DNA from: Fasciolopsis buskii
Lineage: Eukaryota; Platyhelminthes; Trematoda; Plagiorchiida; Fasciolidae
NCBI GenBank assembly: GCA_008360955.1
Contig: LUCM01000769.1
Coordinates: forward strand, 69,936-133,935
Length of the DNA stretch: 64,000 nucleotides
Direction of reading: 5' to 3'
A program made the translations under genes and the position numbers. Below, piece by piece: positions 46,721 through 58,111 of this stretch (the stretch's first letter is position 1; the number at the start of each line of letters is the position of its first letter). Below the pieces are notes generated by a model, which was not told the origin of the DNA, ran no database searches, and saw nothing but the letters and a program-made list of their open reading frames with translations.

Positions 46721-46946
46721 TTACAAAATCGGACGGATCCAGGAAGTCTGATGACTCCGGAAGGGATAGTGATGAGAACACCTCTGAGTCCAGGAAAAGT
46801 GCAACTGATGAGAATCACATGAAGGTATCCATATACGGTCACGTGCACAAAAATATGCCCCGAATGGCCGGGAATTTGAAATGGGCTAGTGAACTGACTG
46901 AACGTATAACAATCCCGGTTGATCTGGTGGACCAGTTGGATTTGCC
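46721..46946 (+). CDS. DNAH17-like: Dynein heavy chain exon 9 with acidic insertion (residues 583-658)
   Basis: The second half is canonical: HVHKNMPRMAGNLKWASEL and TERITIPVDLVDQLDLP match the HKNMP--AG-L-W--EL landmark of DNAH9 and DNAH17. The first half is not. Roughly residues 583-618, starting VTKSDGSRKSDDSGRDSDEN, form a Ser/Asp/Glu/Lys-rich hydrophilic stretch where the human proteins have only a few residues before HKNMP. It is encoded in the same uninterrupted frame, so it looks like a real, probably disordered and phosphorylatable insertion. Phase 1 in, phase 2 out at a GTGAGT donor. Confidence 0.9.
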
Positions 46947-47415
46947 GTGAGTGAATTTTCGTTGATCATTGTTGATCTCATGACCTGGGAAGCGGTAAAT
47001 TTGTTTTAGATGATGATTTCATGCTGATGGGATGCTAAAGGATAACAGATGTGACATCGCCCTAAAAATAAAATGTTTAACGTGGGTAGCAAAAAATACC
47101 AAAACCCATTCTTCGATCTTGTCAGTCGCATAGGCCTATGCACTGCGAAAAGAGTGAAGTTACACTTATTGCACTGTACTAATTTAGTCAGATCAGGCAT
47201 TTGGTTCGGTTGCCCTATGAAGTGAATGATCAGCCTTATATATATGGCCAAGCGCGGCAAGCAGTACATTGTTTTCAAAAAATGGACTGCGGGGAATTTC
47301 TTCTACGAAGCTGCTGACCCCGGTTGACAATGACAATGAGAACATAGGCCCGGACTCCTAACCACCCCTTACAGCATAGCTTAAAAACGGATATCTATCC
47401 ATCCACTCACTCTCA

Positions 47416-47510
47416 TACAAAACGACGCACAAACGCACGCATACCAACTCAACTATATGGGAACAAAAAACATTACACACACACGCATATACACACAAAC
47501 AACTTTGTGA
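47416..47510. repeat. CA-rich imperfect simple repeat
   Basis: The stretch is rich in ACGCAC, ACACACAC and CATATACACAC words. It lies directly upstream of the dispersed repeat B copy at 47537. Confidence 0.6.
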
Positions 47511-47536
47511 TACCACTTGACATATAACTACTACCC

Positions 47537-47635
47537 CAGGTCATTTGATTGTAAACCATGTCTTGAGAAAGGTTACCCAAGGTAGCAGAAAAGTCGGTCA
47601 ACTACACATTCTACCGACAACGCTGTGTTAATGAC
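47537..47635 (+). repeat. Dispersed repeat B, copy 2
   Basis: It matches 40032-40136 in the same orientation, with the same end word ACAACGCTGTGTTA. See that entry for the shared words. Confidence 0.65.
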
Positions 47636-48769
47636 TCTGAACAGTTGCATAGATAAATTCATCAAATGGCACGTCGACTTTTCAATACACTCCGAACCTC
47701 GTTCGGTCCAGACTTGTTAAACAATTTGAGTTTTCCCAGACTATTATTCGAATTACATTGAAAATGGTCAAGGAGAGGAACAATAGAGCACCACGAAGCA
47801 GAAGTACGCTCCCCTGAATTATTGTGTACCCGCTGCTAGCAAAAGAAGGACAAATCACAAGTACTGGGATCTTTGTGCATTTGGTTGTGAGAATCATCCA
47901 AAAATGTGCCGGAGGATATTTTGCACACTTTAAGTGAGTGAAGCACAATAGAAATCCGTTCCAATTTAGATTGAGAAACTATTTTTATGTGATAACTATT
48001 GTTATTTCGGTCAAATATTTGTTTAACAGTCCTATGAGGATACCATGCTAGAAGTGTTGACAAAAATATCAAAACCTTCAGTATGATTCTACGATATCAA
48101 CATTGCCTCAAGGTCTGCAACTTGACTGGTCAATTTTTGCCGATTAACTGAGAGATGAGTTCTTCACCTAAGAAATGTTGAGTCAATTTCATTGGGATTC
48201 GTCATAGAATTCATTGAGCCTGATACCAAGTGAAGAGTTGGTTCCTGGAAGAAAATAAAACTGAGGAATGTGAATAGCTCAACATCGGAAGTCTGAATGG
48301 TCTGATAAGTTCATCGCTTTGTAGTACGAAGGTAAGAGGATAATATACGTTTATTTCACCGTGAAACAATCTCAGTTTCCCCGGTCTTACTCGCCCGTGT
48401 ATATCGTTCTTTTCAGCATCACTCTCATGCCGGATCAATGACTAGCTGAGCATCCTCGGTTCCGTTTTGGTGGTATGCTGAACATTCCACGTTGGGTTAG
48501 CTTGTGAGGTGACATCACCTGGGCTGGTGATAAAGCATTTGCGGTCTAGACGCCAAGCTCAGCGCTCACAAAACTATGGAAATGGCCTCATCATGCTGTG
48601 ACATATCTGCCACCATGCCGCTTTCTGGTAGGCTAACAGAAAGTGGTTACTGAATTATGACGAGGACCGTAAATGACGATCACAAATACTTTATCCTGTG
48701 AAAAATCAGTGCTGATGAATAAATTAAATTAAAAACGCACGTGCACTGACGGACTGCACCCCAGTTGGT

Positions 48770-49035
48770 CTTGTTAATTTGTCTACGTGCAAGTCACATG
48801 ACACTACTCGGGGCAGCTTCGCCGTAGCCTACGCACAGAACCAACCAATCAGAAGTGTGGGGATACATGAACGAGAAGTGTGGATGTGCCCCGCTTGTCA
48901 CTGGCCTGTAAATACTCTCCCAATGTGAAATCTTCATAATTCATATGTAAACACGGTCCATAAATAAACTCGACTAAGTTCTTCCCAGCGGATGTGGTAT
49001 TCTTGTTGTTTCCAATCGCGCAGTTTGGTGCGCAG
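48770..49035 (+). repeat. Possible solo LTR or LTR remnant
   Basis: The tract ends with ATAAATAAACTCG, a pyrimidine-rich stretch (TTCTTGTTGTTTCC) and then CGCGCAGTTTGGTGCGCAG near 49018-49036. A polyadenylation signal, a CA end and a TTTGGTG primer-site-like word in that order recall fluke Gypsy-type LTRs. No second LTR, 5' TG end or coding region was located, so this is weak. Confidence 0.28.
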
Positions 49036-51836
49036 TCACTTCAGTGTATGTAGGCAATCCGTCTGTTTTATTGCCACCGGCCGCATTCCGTATGATTATT
49101 TTAAATACCAATAGTATAGTTGTTTGCTGTCACTGTTTCTGAACATTTCTAAACTTTCAAAATATCATCTAGCAATTTCTGCTCAGACGGTTTTATCCTT
49201 CAGTATAAACGACGGATCTGGGAGTTATGTCTTCATACTTCATTGAGTTCTCACACCCGAAGATTGGGCCCCAGAGGATACGCTGTCGGGAATGCCGAAA
49301 GGCTGACTTCAATGGCGTGTTACGCAACGCGATGATTCTTCCATCGCTAATTTGCTCTAATATACCTATATTGAAGCAATTGACCGACTTGTAGTACATA
49401 CTGGACTGATACTTTTATCGTAGCAAGTATGTCATATGCATACTAGAATCCTGTCTGAATACCGTTATGAAGGACTCCGTCGTGTTTACTGATGGGTTCG
49501 ATTACTTTCGACAGGCTAGTGAACAGTGAGAAACATCCACCGGCGGAAGTGTAATTATATATTAATTCTTCATGATATTACAAGTCCAAGGTGGTCTCTC
49601 TTAACGGCTTGGACTACTTGCTTGTCCGTTATCATCCTAGGTTTTGTCATCTTATCAGTCTTTTGACCTGCAATATTTATAACTCTCCTTCAACCGTTTG
49701 GCTTAAATTTAAATTGGATTTTCTCAAATTCATTTATTCATCATTATTCTTAGTGACAATTATCACCTATCCGATTGTAGATTTTAACCATGCCTCTTTA
49801 GAACCACCGATTCCATTTGGTCTGAAGAATTTACACCATCCTAACATTTAACACTGACTAACCCAAAATTTTCCATCAAGTCCCATGCTGTCATCTTCAC
49901 TAGTAATCACTGTGCCATCGTTGTGAAACCAAACATCTTGACCAGGACGTTTCGGTTCGGTTTGCGAAGATAGAGTCACAACTACCCACCTAGCCCTCGG
50001 TAAACTCCCCACTTTTCGGAAATTCTCTTGATATAGTTCCCACCTGATTTCTATTTATTTCCCTACTTTGTAAATTAACAGAACTTTTGCCGTCATTCTG
50101 TAGAAACTTAATGATCTATACGCCGCGTTCGAAGATGCCTTTTCATTCATACTGAGAGGGTAACACTCCTCGCTCTAACATGGGACGAATTCGCCGACCG
50201 AACCAACAGGCATGCTAAGTTGGTGACCACCGAACTGTGAAGGATCTGTGTCTTTTAATTAAAAATGCGGTGTGTCACTTCCATCCTTTTTCTGCCTATC
50301 TTCTGAGCCGTTAAAGTGCAAACATTTTATGGGAAGAGATTCGAATACTTTGCAGCCGGAAGGAATGATCGTCCACTCGATCAGTCCACATCGATGTCGT
50401 AAACTGATCACATTTACTTCATTATTGCATACCATTACCAACCTTACTGATGTCATCTGCATGGAAAAGCGCGACATTTGCCAGTTGGCTATAGTTACCA
50501 ACGTGTCCGTGCTTTGTCTGAAGTCACAACCACTACCACCAGCGGCTCGCTGAATTCATGTCCCATTCCGGTTTGATGGAAAGCAACAACGACTACTCCG
50601 ATTCCAAAGAAGATCACATTTCCCGTTCTTTCCAAATGGTTTTGTCCCATTTCCGGTACTATTTCGTAACAAGAAAAAAGGAAGAAAACGTCTGTTCCAT
50701 TTCGGCCGTAAATCCTTAGTTCAATCTATCTCACGATCTCCGTCTACAGTTCTCACTAACTCTACTGAGGAAAACCAAGTCAGGTAGATAATAAATTAAT
50801 TTGTTAATCAAAATGAAGCACCTATATCGGTCCTCGATGCTCAATACTCACTGGTTGATTCTTCTGCTGGCTAATTTGATCGAGCGTTACTCGTTGACTT
50901 TCTCGTGCGGCTCTTTCGCTCACATTGTCGATTGACGTAACCGGTGCGATGTCGCCGCAGAGGTTTTGACCATTGACCGGAGTAATCGACAAACCGAATC
51001 AAAATTCACTACTCTTACAGTCACCTCAACCCTTTTGAAACCCACTGACCATGTCACATTTGATAGCCTCTTAATGTATCCTGGGGCTAAGCCATGTAAA
51101 CTCAAATTCGTCCAAAAAGTCTTAGGAGCATCCGTTGTTCCGAAAACCCGCGAAGAGCCTCCAAATGTCAATCGGACTATAGAATTCGATCCTTTTTTCA
51201 GGTATTGTTCTGTGCAGACAGATTCATTACAAACACTCCAGTGCTTTACCTCGGTCGCATACTGGGAAACAAACACCTGGTTGCTCTCAAATCAGAAGCT
51301 AATCATTTCTGTCACACATTGTATTGGTTTCTGAGATTCGTTCGCTATCGTTGATACCCAAGCACTGATAATGCAAACTTTCCTACTGCTGAAATCTTAG
51401 ACTTGTCGTATCCGAACAATGCAATGTAAATTCGGGAATCTCTGGCCATAGGTGTGGTAGAGCTCTTCACGTCAATAATTTCAACTAAACGGTGTCATAG
51501 GTACTGAAGTAAATTTTACCACATCACTAGACTGCCCTTAAAGGCATTTTGTGATATCATCGCCCATCTCCCCGTTGGCAACCGCAGAGCGTTTTAGTCC
51601 TAGTTAGAAATTGTCTGTGCTAACATCCACCAGGCCGGGGCTGAGACGACAATCCGGGATGACGGGTTGTGAGCCAGACATCCCAGCTATCAAGTTGGCC
51701 AGGCAGGCTCGCAAAGATTAATCGAATATCTTTTTCATTCTTGTACTGAATCAGTTTGTATATTATGCAAAAGTTTGGTCAAACTGACTTTTATTGCCCT
51801 TATCTTTTAAAACACATCTTCGTTGCATCCCCCTAG

Positions 51837-51905
51837 AATATTCTCCACAAAGGAAGGAAATGTTGTGCTGAAAAAGTACCAGCAACTCATCGAGTTGCTA
51901 AAGTC
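51837..51905 (+). CDS. DNAH17-like: Dynein heavy chain exon 10 (residues 658-681)
   Basis: This 69-nt microexon reads IFSTKEGNVVLKKYQQLI and ELLKS, matching the E----KYDEMMELL region of DNAH17. Phase 2 on both sides (the split codons make Pro and Ser), acceptor CCCTAG, donor GTAAGT. Without it, exons 9 and 11 would lose the helix that precedes the W--GV landmark. Confidence 0.88.
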
Positions 51906-52908
51906 GTAAGTGACTAATTCACTCTCCTATCTGAATTTCCAATCTGATTGTGGCTCCAGGATTTATGATCGAGTTTGGTGATTGCAGCTACCGAACGTTG
52001 CAGCTTTAACATTCTAGTTTATCGCTTATCGAAAACCTGTCCATTTATTTCCTACGTACCTGGAAAGCATATGGCTTCACCTCATGAGATGTTAAGATTT
52101 ACTGAGCAGTTTTACATAATCGGTTGTTGTGATACCCGAATCAATCTTAGACATTAAAGCAATGAGCCTCAAGAAGTTTGTACTCCGACGACCAGGGAGA
52201 AAATTAGGCAACCAGTAATACTTGTTCCCGTGTATGTAGCCCCATCAAACACTACATTTTCCTGACTGTTTGAATGGATCAACCACAATGGCCTACTGAC
52301 ATGAAGAGATTACCTAAAAGTCTTGTTGAATATAGAAATCGCGAATTTTAAAATTTACGTGACCTCACATTTTGCGCAACGTCGGGTCCATAGCACCGGT
52401 TCAGAACAGCAGAACAAAAGAAGCAGTAGTGAATGTGGAAGTTTGCTGAACGGACAGCAATATCGGGGTTGACTGAAATTGATTCTGAAGACACGACAGA
52501 CTAGTAAAAATAAAAACTAGACAGAATCAACAATGAGACATGCGGGGGCAGCAGTTAACGGACCAAAGGGAAGATCAGCAGGCTAGTAACAATTCATCAA
52601 CACCAGCAAAGACAACAGTTACTGCACGAATGACAAGTTCAGCACAGTCAGATCATAACGCACAAGCATGAAGGCGACTGGTCGGTCCGCTATACAGTCC
52701 AACTAGATGACAACGCTGCAACCAATCAAGCCGAAGATCAAGCTGACGCACAGTACGGCTAGCAGATGATTGGTGGACAAGACGTCATGGTGAACAGGAC
52801 AGACAAACGTCAATATAATAAACAGCCTGATTTGGGAAACGCTACCGTGCACTGCAGATCAATATTCAGACGGCATAGGGACAAAAAGAATAGCCGCAGC
52901 TTGACATA

Positions 52909-53174
52909 CGTGTGCGTGTGCGTGTGCGTGTGCGTGTGCGTGTGCGTGTGCGTGTGCGTGTGCGTGTGCGTGTGCGTGTGCGTGTGCGTGTGCGTGGTGC
53001 GTGTGCGTGTGCGTGTGCGTGTGCGTGTCGTGGTGCGTGTGCGTGATGCGTGCGTGTGCGTGTGCGTGTGCTGTGCGTGTGCGTGTGCGTGTGCGTGTGC
53101 GTGTGCGTGTGCGTGTGCGTGTGCGTGTGCGTGTGCGTGTGCGTGTGCGTGTGCGTGTGCGTGTGCGTGTGCGT

Positions 53175-53205
<31 letters not shown>

Positions 53206-53530
53206 CGTGTGTGTGTGTGTGTGCGTGTGCGTGTGCGTGTGCGTGTGTGTGTGCGTGTGCGTGTGCGTGCGAGTTGCGTGTGCATGCGAGTGTGCGTGGA
53301 AGTGTGTTTGATTGTGTGTGCGTGTGCATGAGTGTATGTGCACGACTGTGTGCGCGTGAGTGCGTGCGTGAGTGTGTGGGTGTGTATGTGGGTGTGTGTA
53401 TGTGGGTGTGTGTATGTGGGTGTGTGTATGTGTGTGTGTGAGTGTATGGGGAGGTGTGAGTATATGTGGGGAGGTGTGTGTGTGCATGAGTGTGCGCGTG
53501 CGTCCATGAGTGTGTGTGTTTGTGTGCGAA
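52909..53530. repeat. GTGTGC hexamer satellite, about 620 bp
   Basis: About 290 bp (52909-53190) is a nearly perfect GTGTGC/GCGTGT hexamer array. It passes into plain GT repeats near 53186-53222 and then decays into GTGTGGGTGTATGT-like variants. It alternates purine and pyrimidine almost throughout, with a few phase breaks (near 52996, 53030, 53046 and 53070). The long open frames across it on both strands are artefacts of the repeat. Such DNA can adopt the left-handed Z form. Confidence 0.95.
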
Positions 53531-53621
53531 AAGGTGCATGAATGCGTGCACGTGTGAATCATCGTGTGATGAACAACGAGAAGGAACGCAGTGCAGCTGA
53601 GTAAAGTTTCGGCAATTATTT

Positions 53622-53812
53622 AACCTTGCATCAACATGTTCTGCTTTCGGTTGCTGCTTCATAACATCTGCTCAAACGAAAACAGGGCGAGAAATAATGA
53701 AAGATCGATTGCAGAATGGTAAGTTAAGGAAATTTACAAAAGAAGGAAGGTTTCGAATACAAGAACCAAACTGACTGCAGCACTAAGCCAATATGATCCC
53801 TTGTCTCCAACA
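53622..53812 (-). mobile_element. Probable LINE 3'-end fragment, copy 2
   Basis: It matches 34160-34350 in intron 5. On the minus strand it lies immediately downstream of the decayed reverse transcriptase at 53993-54330, which suggests that both belong to one 3'-end fragment. The satellite array begins about 90 bp further on. Confidence 0.5.
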
Positions 53813-53992
53813 GTCGGGTCGAAGGATCCCCTGGACCACAACCCAGTAGTCTAAATGCACTTACACGAGCCAGTCCATTGATTAGTTTTCATACTTTTCC
53901 CATGTCATTGACCCGCCAACTCGAACTATCTTATAGCAATTATCTATGTCACGGAACAGCGTACAACAAGGCAAGGGTCCTTGTTTTGTGTA

Positions 53993-54330
53993 CTAAACCC
54001 TAGGATTCAGTACCTTAGAGCTAACGTCTGAATTAGTCAAAAATTTCTCCCACCATATTCTATCAACATTACGAAGACAACCGTGTTCGAATACCGAAAG
54101 TCCTGGCATATCATCTGCTGTCAACGGGCATATTTCGGGACCGTAAGATAATAACGACCTTACTGCTGCCGTCGATACTCGACTTTCAGTGGTTCCTTTG
54201 AAGCCGTGAAAATTTAACAATGGGCATTGTTTTCACCTAAAGGCACCATGTTACCCTAACTGCACTGAGCCGTATGAGGTACCTTTCCAATCAGGTTAGA
54301 AAAACTTGCACTAGCCTTATGCACTGAACT
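53993..54330 (-). mobile_element. RTE-like reverse transcriptase remnant
   Basis: On the minus strand the frame from 54220 reads VSTAAVRSLLSYGPEICPLT, then DDMPGLSVFEHGCLRNVDRIWWE. This parallels the VYCAAVRSVLLYGCETW and RRLEVFDNRCLRSMARI segments of the RTE-like element in intron 2. Just upstream, near 54330, ASASFSNL resembles the SKARTAYAGL region in another frame. It is more decayed than the intron 2 copy and covers only the C-terminal connection region. Confidence 0.75.
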
Positions 54331-54937
54331 GTACCTGTGTTCACGTTTGAACCGTGGACGAGCACTATAGTTTTCATCGGGCAATTCAATAGCCAATTTG
54401 CTTTCAACACGCTTAATGTCCCTTCACCTGTACGGTTAGACTATATAAAAGGCATCTAGCTCCGTGAGATTAATATGAACGTTTTATTAATTAGTGTTCA
54501 CCAAGCTACTGAGACTTAGTCATCAGCAATTGTGACCCATGAATAGTTAACGATATTGAGATAAATACAATACAGACTAAACACAAGTATGCCGTTGCGA
54601 TTAGAGGTCAACCAAACAAGACGAAGGTTGCCGAAACGAGAGTGCAAGAATACCGTGAGGTCACAACGGTCATGCTTTATCGTGACAAACAAATTCGACC
54701 TTCACCGTAAATCGGCTAATTTCACGTCATGCTACTAATTATGCCAAGGTCAGTCACGATGTTCAAAATCAACTAATCACATGGATTACGGAAGACATTT
54801 ACGGGAATCAGAGCCAAAACAACTACTTTCCGTGAACGACATCGAGAAGTCTAATTCATTAGTGGAAAATTGCGTCGAGTTGGTCAGTCGACTACATGGT
54901 ATGAAGACTTCAACCAGCGAACTTGCCGAGTGATACG

Positions 54938-55017
54938 ACCGAGTTGAAGTCCACGAGATCTCCCCGAGCGATGATTGGCGACAGTAGGTGATACGGTTCA
55001 ATGCCGCTGTCAGTGGG
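54938..55017. repeat. Dispersed repeat A, partial copy 3
   Basis: Words GTTGAAG, GATTGGCGACAGTAGG and GCTGTCAGTGG align with 20905-20965 of copy 1. The 3' part shared by copies 1 and 2 is not clear here. Confidence 0.4.
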
Positions 55018-55318
55018 GTTCTTGCATTAGAAATATTTCTCTTTCTAAATAGTTCTTCAACGTATTCTATTATAGTCAGTCTTTTACTATTTCACGTTAT
55101 CTATCCCTGTTTTGATTAGACGGTGCTGTAAGGTGGTAATCAAAACCAAATCACTTTGGTGAGAAGTTAATTGTCGTAAAAACTAGACTGATGTGGACTG
55201 AGTTAGCTTTTTTAGGGTATTGATAGACGTAATATTAACCCTATCAATCACCATGGTTTGTCTATGTTGGCCCTTAAACGTCCCATCCTTCCCCTCTTTT
55301 GAAATACTTGGAAAATAG

Positions 55319-55445
55319 TTATCAAGGTGTCGTTTTCAAAGAGTGGGCAAAAGGAGTGGAATCGGTTTGTTCATTCAACCTATCCCAACCGCTGCTTGTC
55401 CGGGATCCAACGACCAACATGTTACATGTGAATTTCGATCCGAAG
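55319..55445 (+). CDS. DNAH17-like: Dynein heavy chain exon 11 (residues 681-723)
   Basis: The exon reads YQGVVFKEWAKGVESVCSF and then NLSQPLLVRDPTTNMLHVNF. The W--GV------FNL-QPL--RD---N-IHVNF pattern matches DNAH17 closely. Phase 2 in, phase 0 out, acceptor AAATAG, donor GTAATC. A longer open stretch in another frame (55343-55858) overlaps it and is only a shadow. Confidence 0.94.
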
Positions 55446-57718
55446 GTAATCTTATTCACAAAAACGATCCAGGCGATTTTATGTACTACTCTGCCAGTGT
55501 TCATTATTTTATATTACCGCTTTCGGAAAACTTCAATCTTAAGTTAGTGACGCTGCGAAGTAATGGTACGTCTACTCCATCTAACTTATTATTAGTCACC
55601 GCCTGTGGCCTAAGTCTACCAAACCCGATTGTGCGAATAACAAGTTACCATTCGGCTATCCAAACTAACTCGTTCATGTTGCATAGCATAAACGGGACAA
55701 AAGTGTTCCAAAGATCTTATTATTGTAAAGTGCGAAAAGTGGAAGGAACACTTCTGAACGTGCAAGATCAGCTAGCACCAACTAACACCAGACAGCATTC
55801 ACGTAGTCCGAATCACGAAGGACCCGAACAACCTGCTCATCACGGCTTTGAAAATTAACTCGCAAACAAACTCTATGAATTTAACCAGCTCACTGTTAGT
55901 TTAGTATCTATGGCAATCAAACTGCCACGAGTTTACTCCAGTTTGGCTACCATCTTACAGTAACTCCCTGCAGGGTCCGAAATGAACGGAAGAATACCAA
56001 AGGAAAAAAATAAATAGACATAGAACAATACCTGTCCGGGTAACCAAGCGCGAGAATTAGTTAACGAACTGGTTCTAAAATGTTAATAATTACAAAATTC
56101 TAGATAAATGAAGTGTTCGAACGAAAGTCTTTTGCGAGTTGTGAGCCCATTCCTATTATTCCATGTAAAAGCAGTTAGTGAATTGTCACATCCATTATCC
56201 TGGTCAAAGATCATCATAACTGTGGCTACATCGCACTGTTTATGTCGGTCGATAAACTGATTGAAAGTGCCCTATGATAGGGTCAGCCAATGGCAGTGGG
56301 TCGAATTGTCCAGAGGACTGATCGTTCACTCAGTGATGAGCAGAAAAATCTAATATGTGAGTTATTTTGTTCTTATATAGGAATGCTTGTGTCTAATCTA
56401 TCTGGCTGTTCTTTCTAGAGCTAGCGGGAACGAAAATAGGACGGCCCGTCAATTGACGAATTGAAGCTAAAGCGTTCATCTTTATCCGCTTTTCCGTGTT
56501 TTGAAACACCTAATGTTTGCAGTCATCCAGTGGGATGATGAAGTCCCATCCCAAGAAGCTTAATTCGACCTACTCAGCCTAGTTCACCACTTAAGTTGCT
56601 TCAACTGGCTTTATCGTATCATGAACAGAATGAGTCGACACATCTTTCAGTCACTACGGATGTCGGAGAATATCGTTCACTGAGGGAATCAGTCGTTCGA
56701 TATCTTCAGCACTGATCTTGATCATTTTATCCTGATCTGATTTAATACCCACGCAAACATTGAGGTTCCACGAACTTCACAACATCGGATAACCTATGCC
56801 AGGCCAGATAAAACAATCTTACCGTGAGCGTTCCTGTGGGTTTAGATGTTAACATGGGCAATGTGACTGCATTCTAATTTCCATTTGCTTTAGATACTTT
56901 TGAGTATGCAATCTATACATTAGCTCTGATCTCCGATTTGTTTCTTTGCCTGAGGGGCAGGAATTCATTCAAATCTTCCCACCTTTCCCATTCGGTAAAG
57001 GCATCTTAGAGAGCACCGTACAAGCTCATCCATCCAAAGATGCTGCTTTCAAACTGCTGAAAGCGTTGTTGTTTTAGACAGGGGGGCTTTGATTCATAAA
57101 TTGTGTTAGCCTAGGCGATTGGACACTTTTTTCTCCGGAAGGTTTTGCAATTGGTACTCTTCAAGTAGGGGCAGAGTTACTGTTACACACCACACTTCCT
57201 CTCCTGCAGTCGTCGCGCTTCGTGCCATGGGTCATTGTTAAATCCCTTTGTGTTACATGCCAACTAGTCAGCTCGCCATTTTGTCCTGTATCCGGGGCAT
57301 CGCCGCCTTTTTCCTTCTCTCATCCGTGTTCAGACGATCCGTCCCAGGGCTGGACTAGCTTCCATTCAATCTGAGTCTCGATCACCTGTGTGATTGCGGC
57401 AACAAGGGCAACCTGGACCACCGGTACTCGCTGTACCATCGCCGTGCCCAAAGGACCAGTTGTGGGGTAGCATTTGGCCTAGTGATGAAACAAGAAAGTT
57501 AAAAATATATACATATTGTCACAGGGATGGGCGTCGGAACAGCAATTTTTTTACGGACTGCGTGTCCGGTGACCGAGACAAACAAACGTGTCCCGTGGAC
57601 AACCGGTAGGCAAGCCTCAATAAACCTGAATTTGTGGGCTTGCTTATTTCCGGCTTGCCTGTCGAGCGAACACATTGGGTAGCCGAACGGGACGGTTGGC
57701 TCATGCACGAATCCAGAT

Positions 57719-58111
57719 GTGTTAGTAGTTTGGGTCTTATCTGAACCGGCCCGACGACGGCTCCATCGACCAATTGTCATTTATCAAAGAGACCATGCAT
57801 CGAGGGCTGCGAGAATTTCGATCGCTCAAAGGAGGTTGGTACTAGATCCACGTGACATCGGATATGTGACCGATCGGACTCACCACAAATTGGCGTATTT
57901 TATGAAACTTGCGCATGCATTGACTGCCTGGTATAGTATATCTGGTCTGGAGATGAGTTACAATTTGGGTGGTCCGGCCGATGTGAGCCGATTATTAGTT
58001 TTAGATTTCACTAAGATGTTTGTTGTTGAAGTCGTGAAAAAAGCTGAGTGGCGTCAGATACAGTGCGATAAGGACTATAGTGTTATTACTTATGCCGAAA
58101 GATCTGGATAG
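57719..58111 (+). CDS. Unrecognised open stretch, 130 codons
   Basis: A + strand frame runs for 130 codons in intron 11, opening with GTG and with its first internal Met well downstream. It is richer in G and C than the flanks. The N-terminal part is basic (PARRRLHRP, RAARISIAQRR); the C-terminal part is mixed hydrophobic (LLVLDFTKMFVVEVVKKAEW). I recognise no domain. The frame upstream is closed and no splice partners are obvious. It could be a fragment of a retroelement protein, an unrecorded nested gene or chance; I favour the first. Confidence 0.22.
   Translation: MLVVWVLSEPARRRLHRPIVIYQRDHASRAARISIAQRRLVLDPRDIGYVTDRTHHKLAYFMKLAHALTAWYSISGLEMSYNLGGPADVSRLLVLDFTKMFVVEVVKKAEWRQIQCDKDYSVITYAERSG

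Larger units (their letters stand above)
46947..51836 (+). other. Intron 9 (about 4.9 kb)
   Basis: Donor GTGAGT, acceptor CCCTAG. It contains a CA-rich stretch (47416-47510), a dispersed repeat copy (47537-47635) and an LTR-like tract (48770-49035). The long open stretches at 50272-50553 and 50966-51334 (+) could not be assigned. Confidence 0.75.
51906..55318 (+). other. Intron 10 (about 3.4 kb)
   Basis: Donor GTAAGT, acceptor AAATAG. It holds the GTGTGC satellite (52909-53530), a LINE 3' fragment and reverse transcriptase remnant on the minus strand (53622-54330), and a third partial copy of dispersed repeat A (54938-55017). The A-rich tract at 52380-52800 is unassigned. Confidence 0.75.

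Noticed and set aside
52810..53562. Very long open frames (up to 267 codons) made of Cys-Val, His-Thr or Arg-Thr repeats
   Set aside because: They are translations of the GTGTGC/GT satellite, which has no stop codon in most frames, and do not indicate a protein.
54480..54535. Possible hammerhead on the minus strand around CTGATGACTAAG
   Set aside because: A stem II can be drawn, but the GAAA strand reads GAACA and no partner for stem I exists.
55343..55858. 171-codon open stretch overlapping dynein exon 11
   Set aside because: It is a shadow of exon 11 in another frame and runs on into intron 11 with no recognisable domain.
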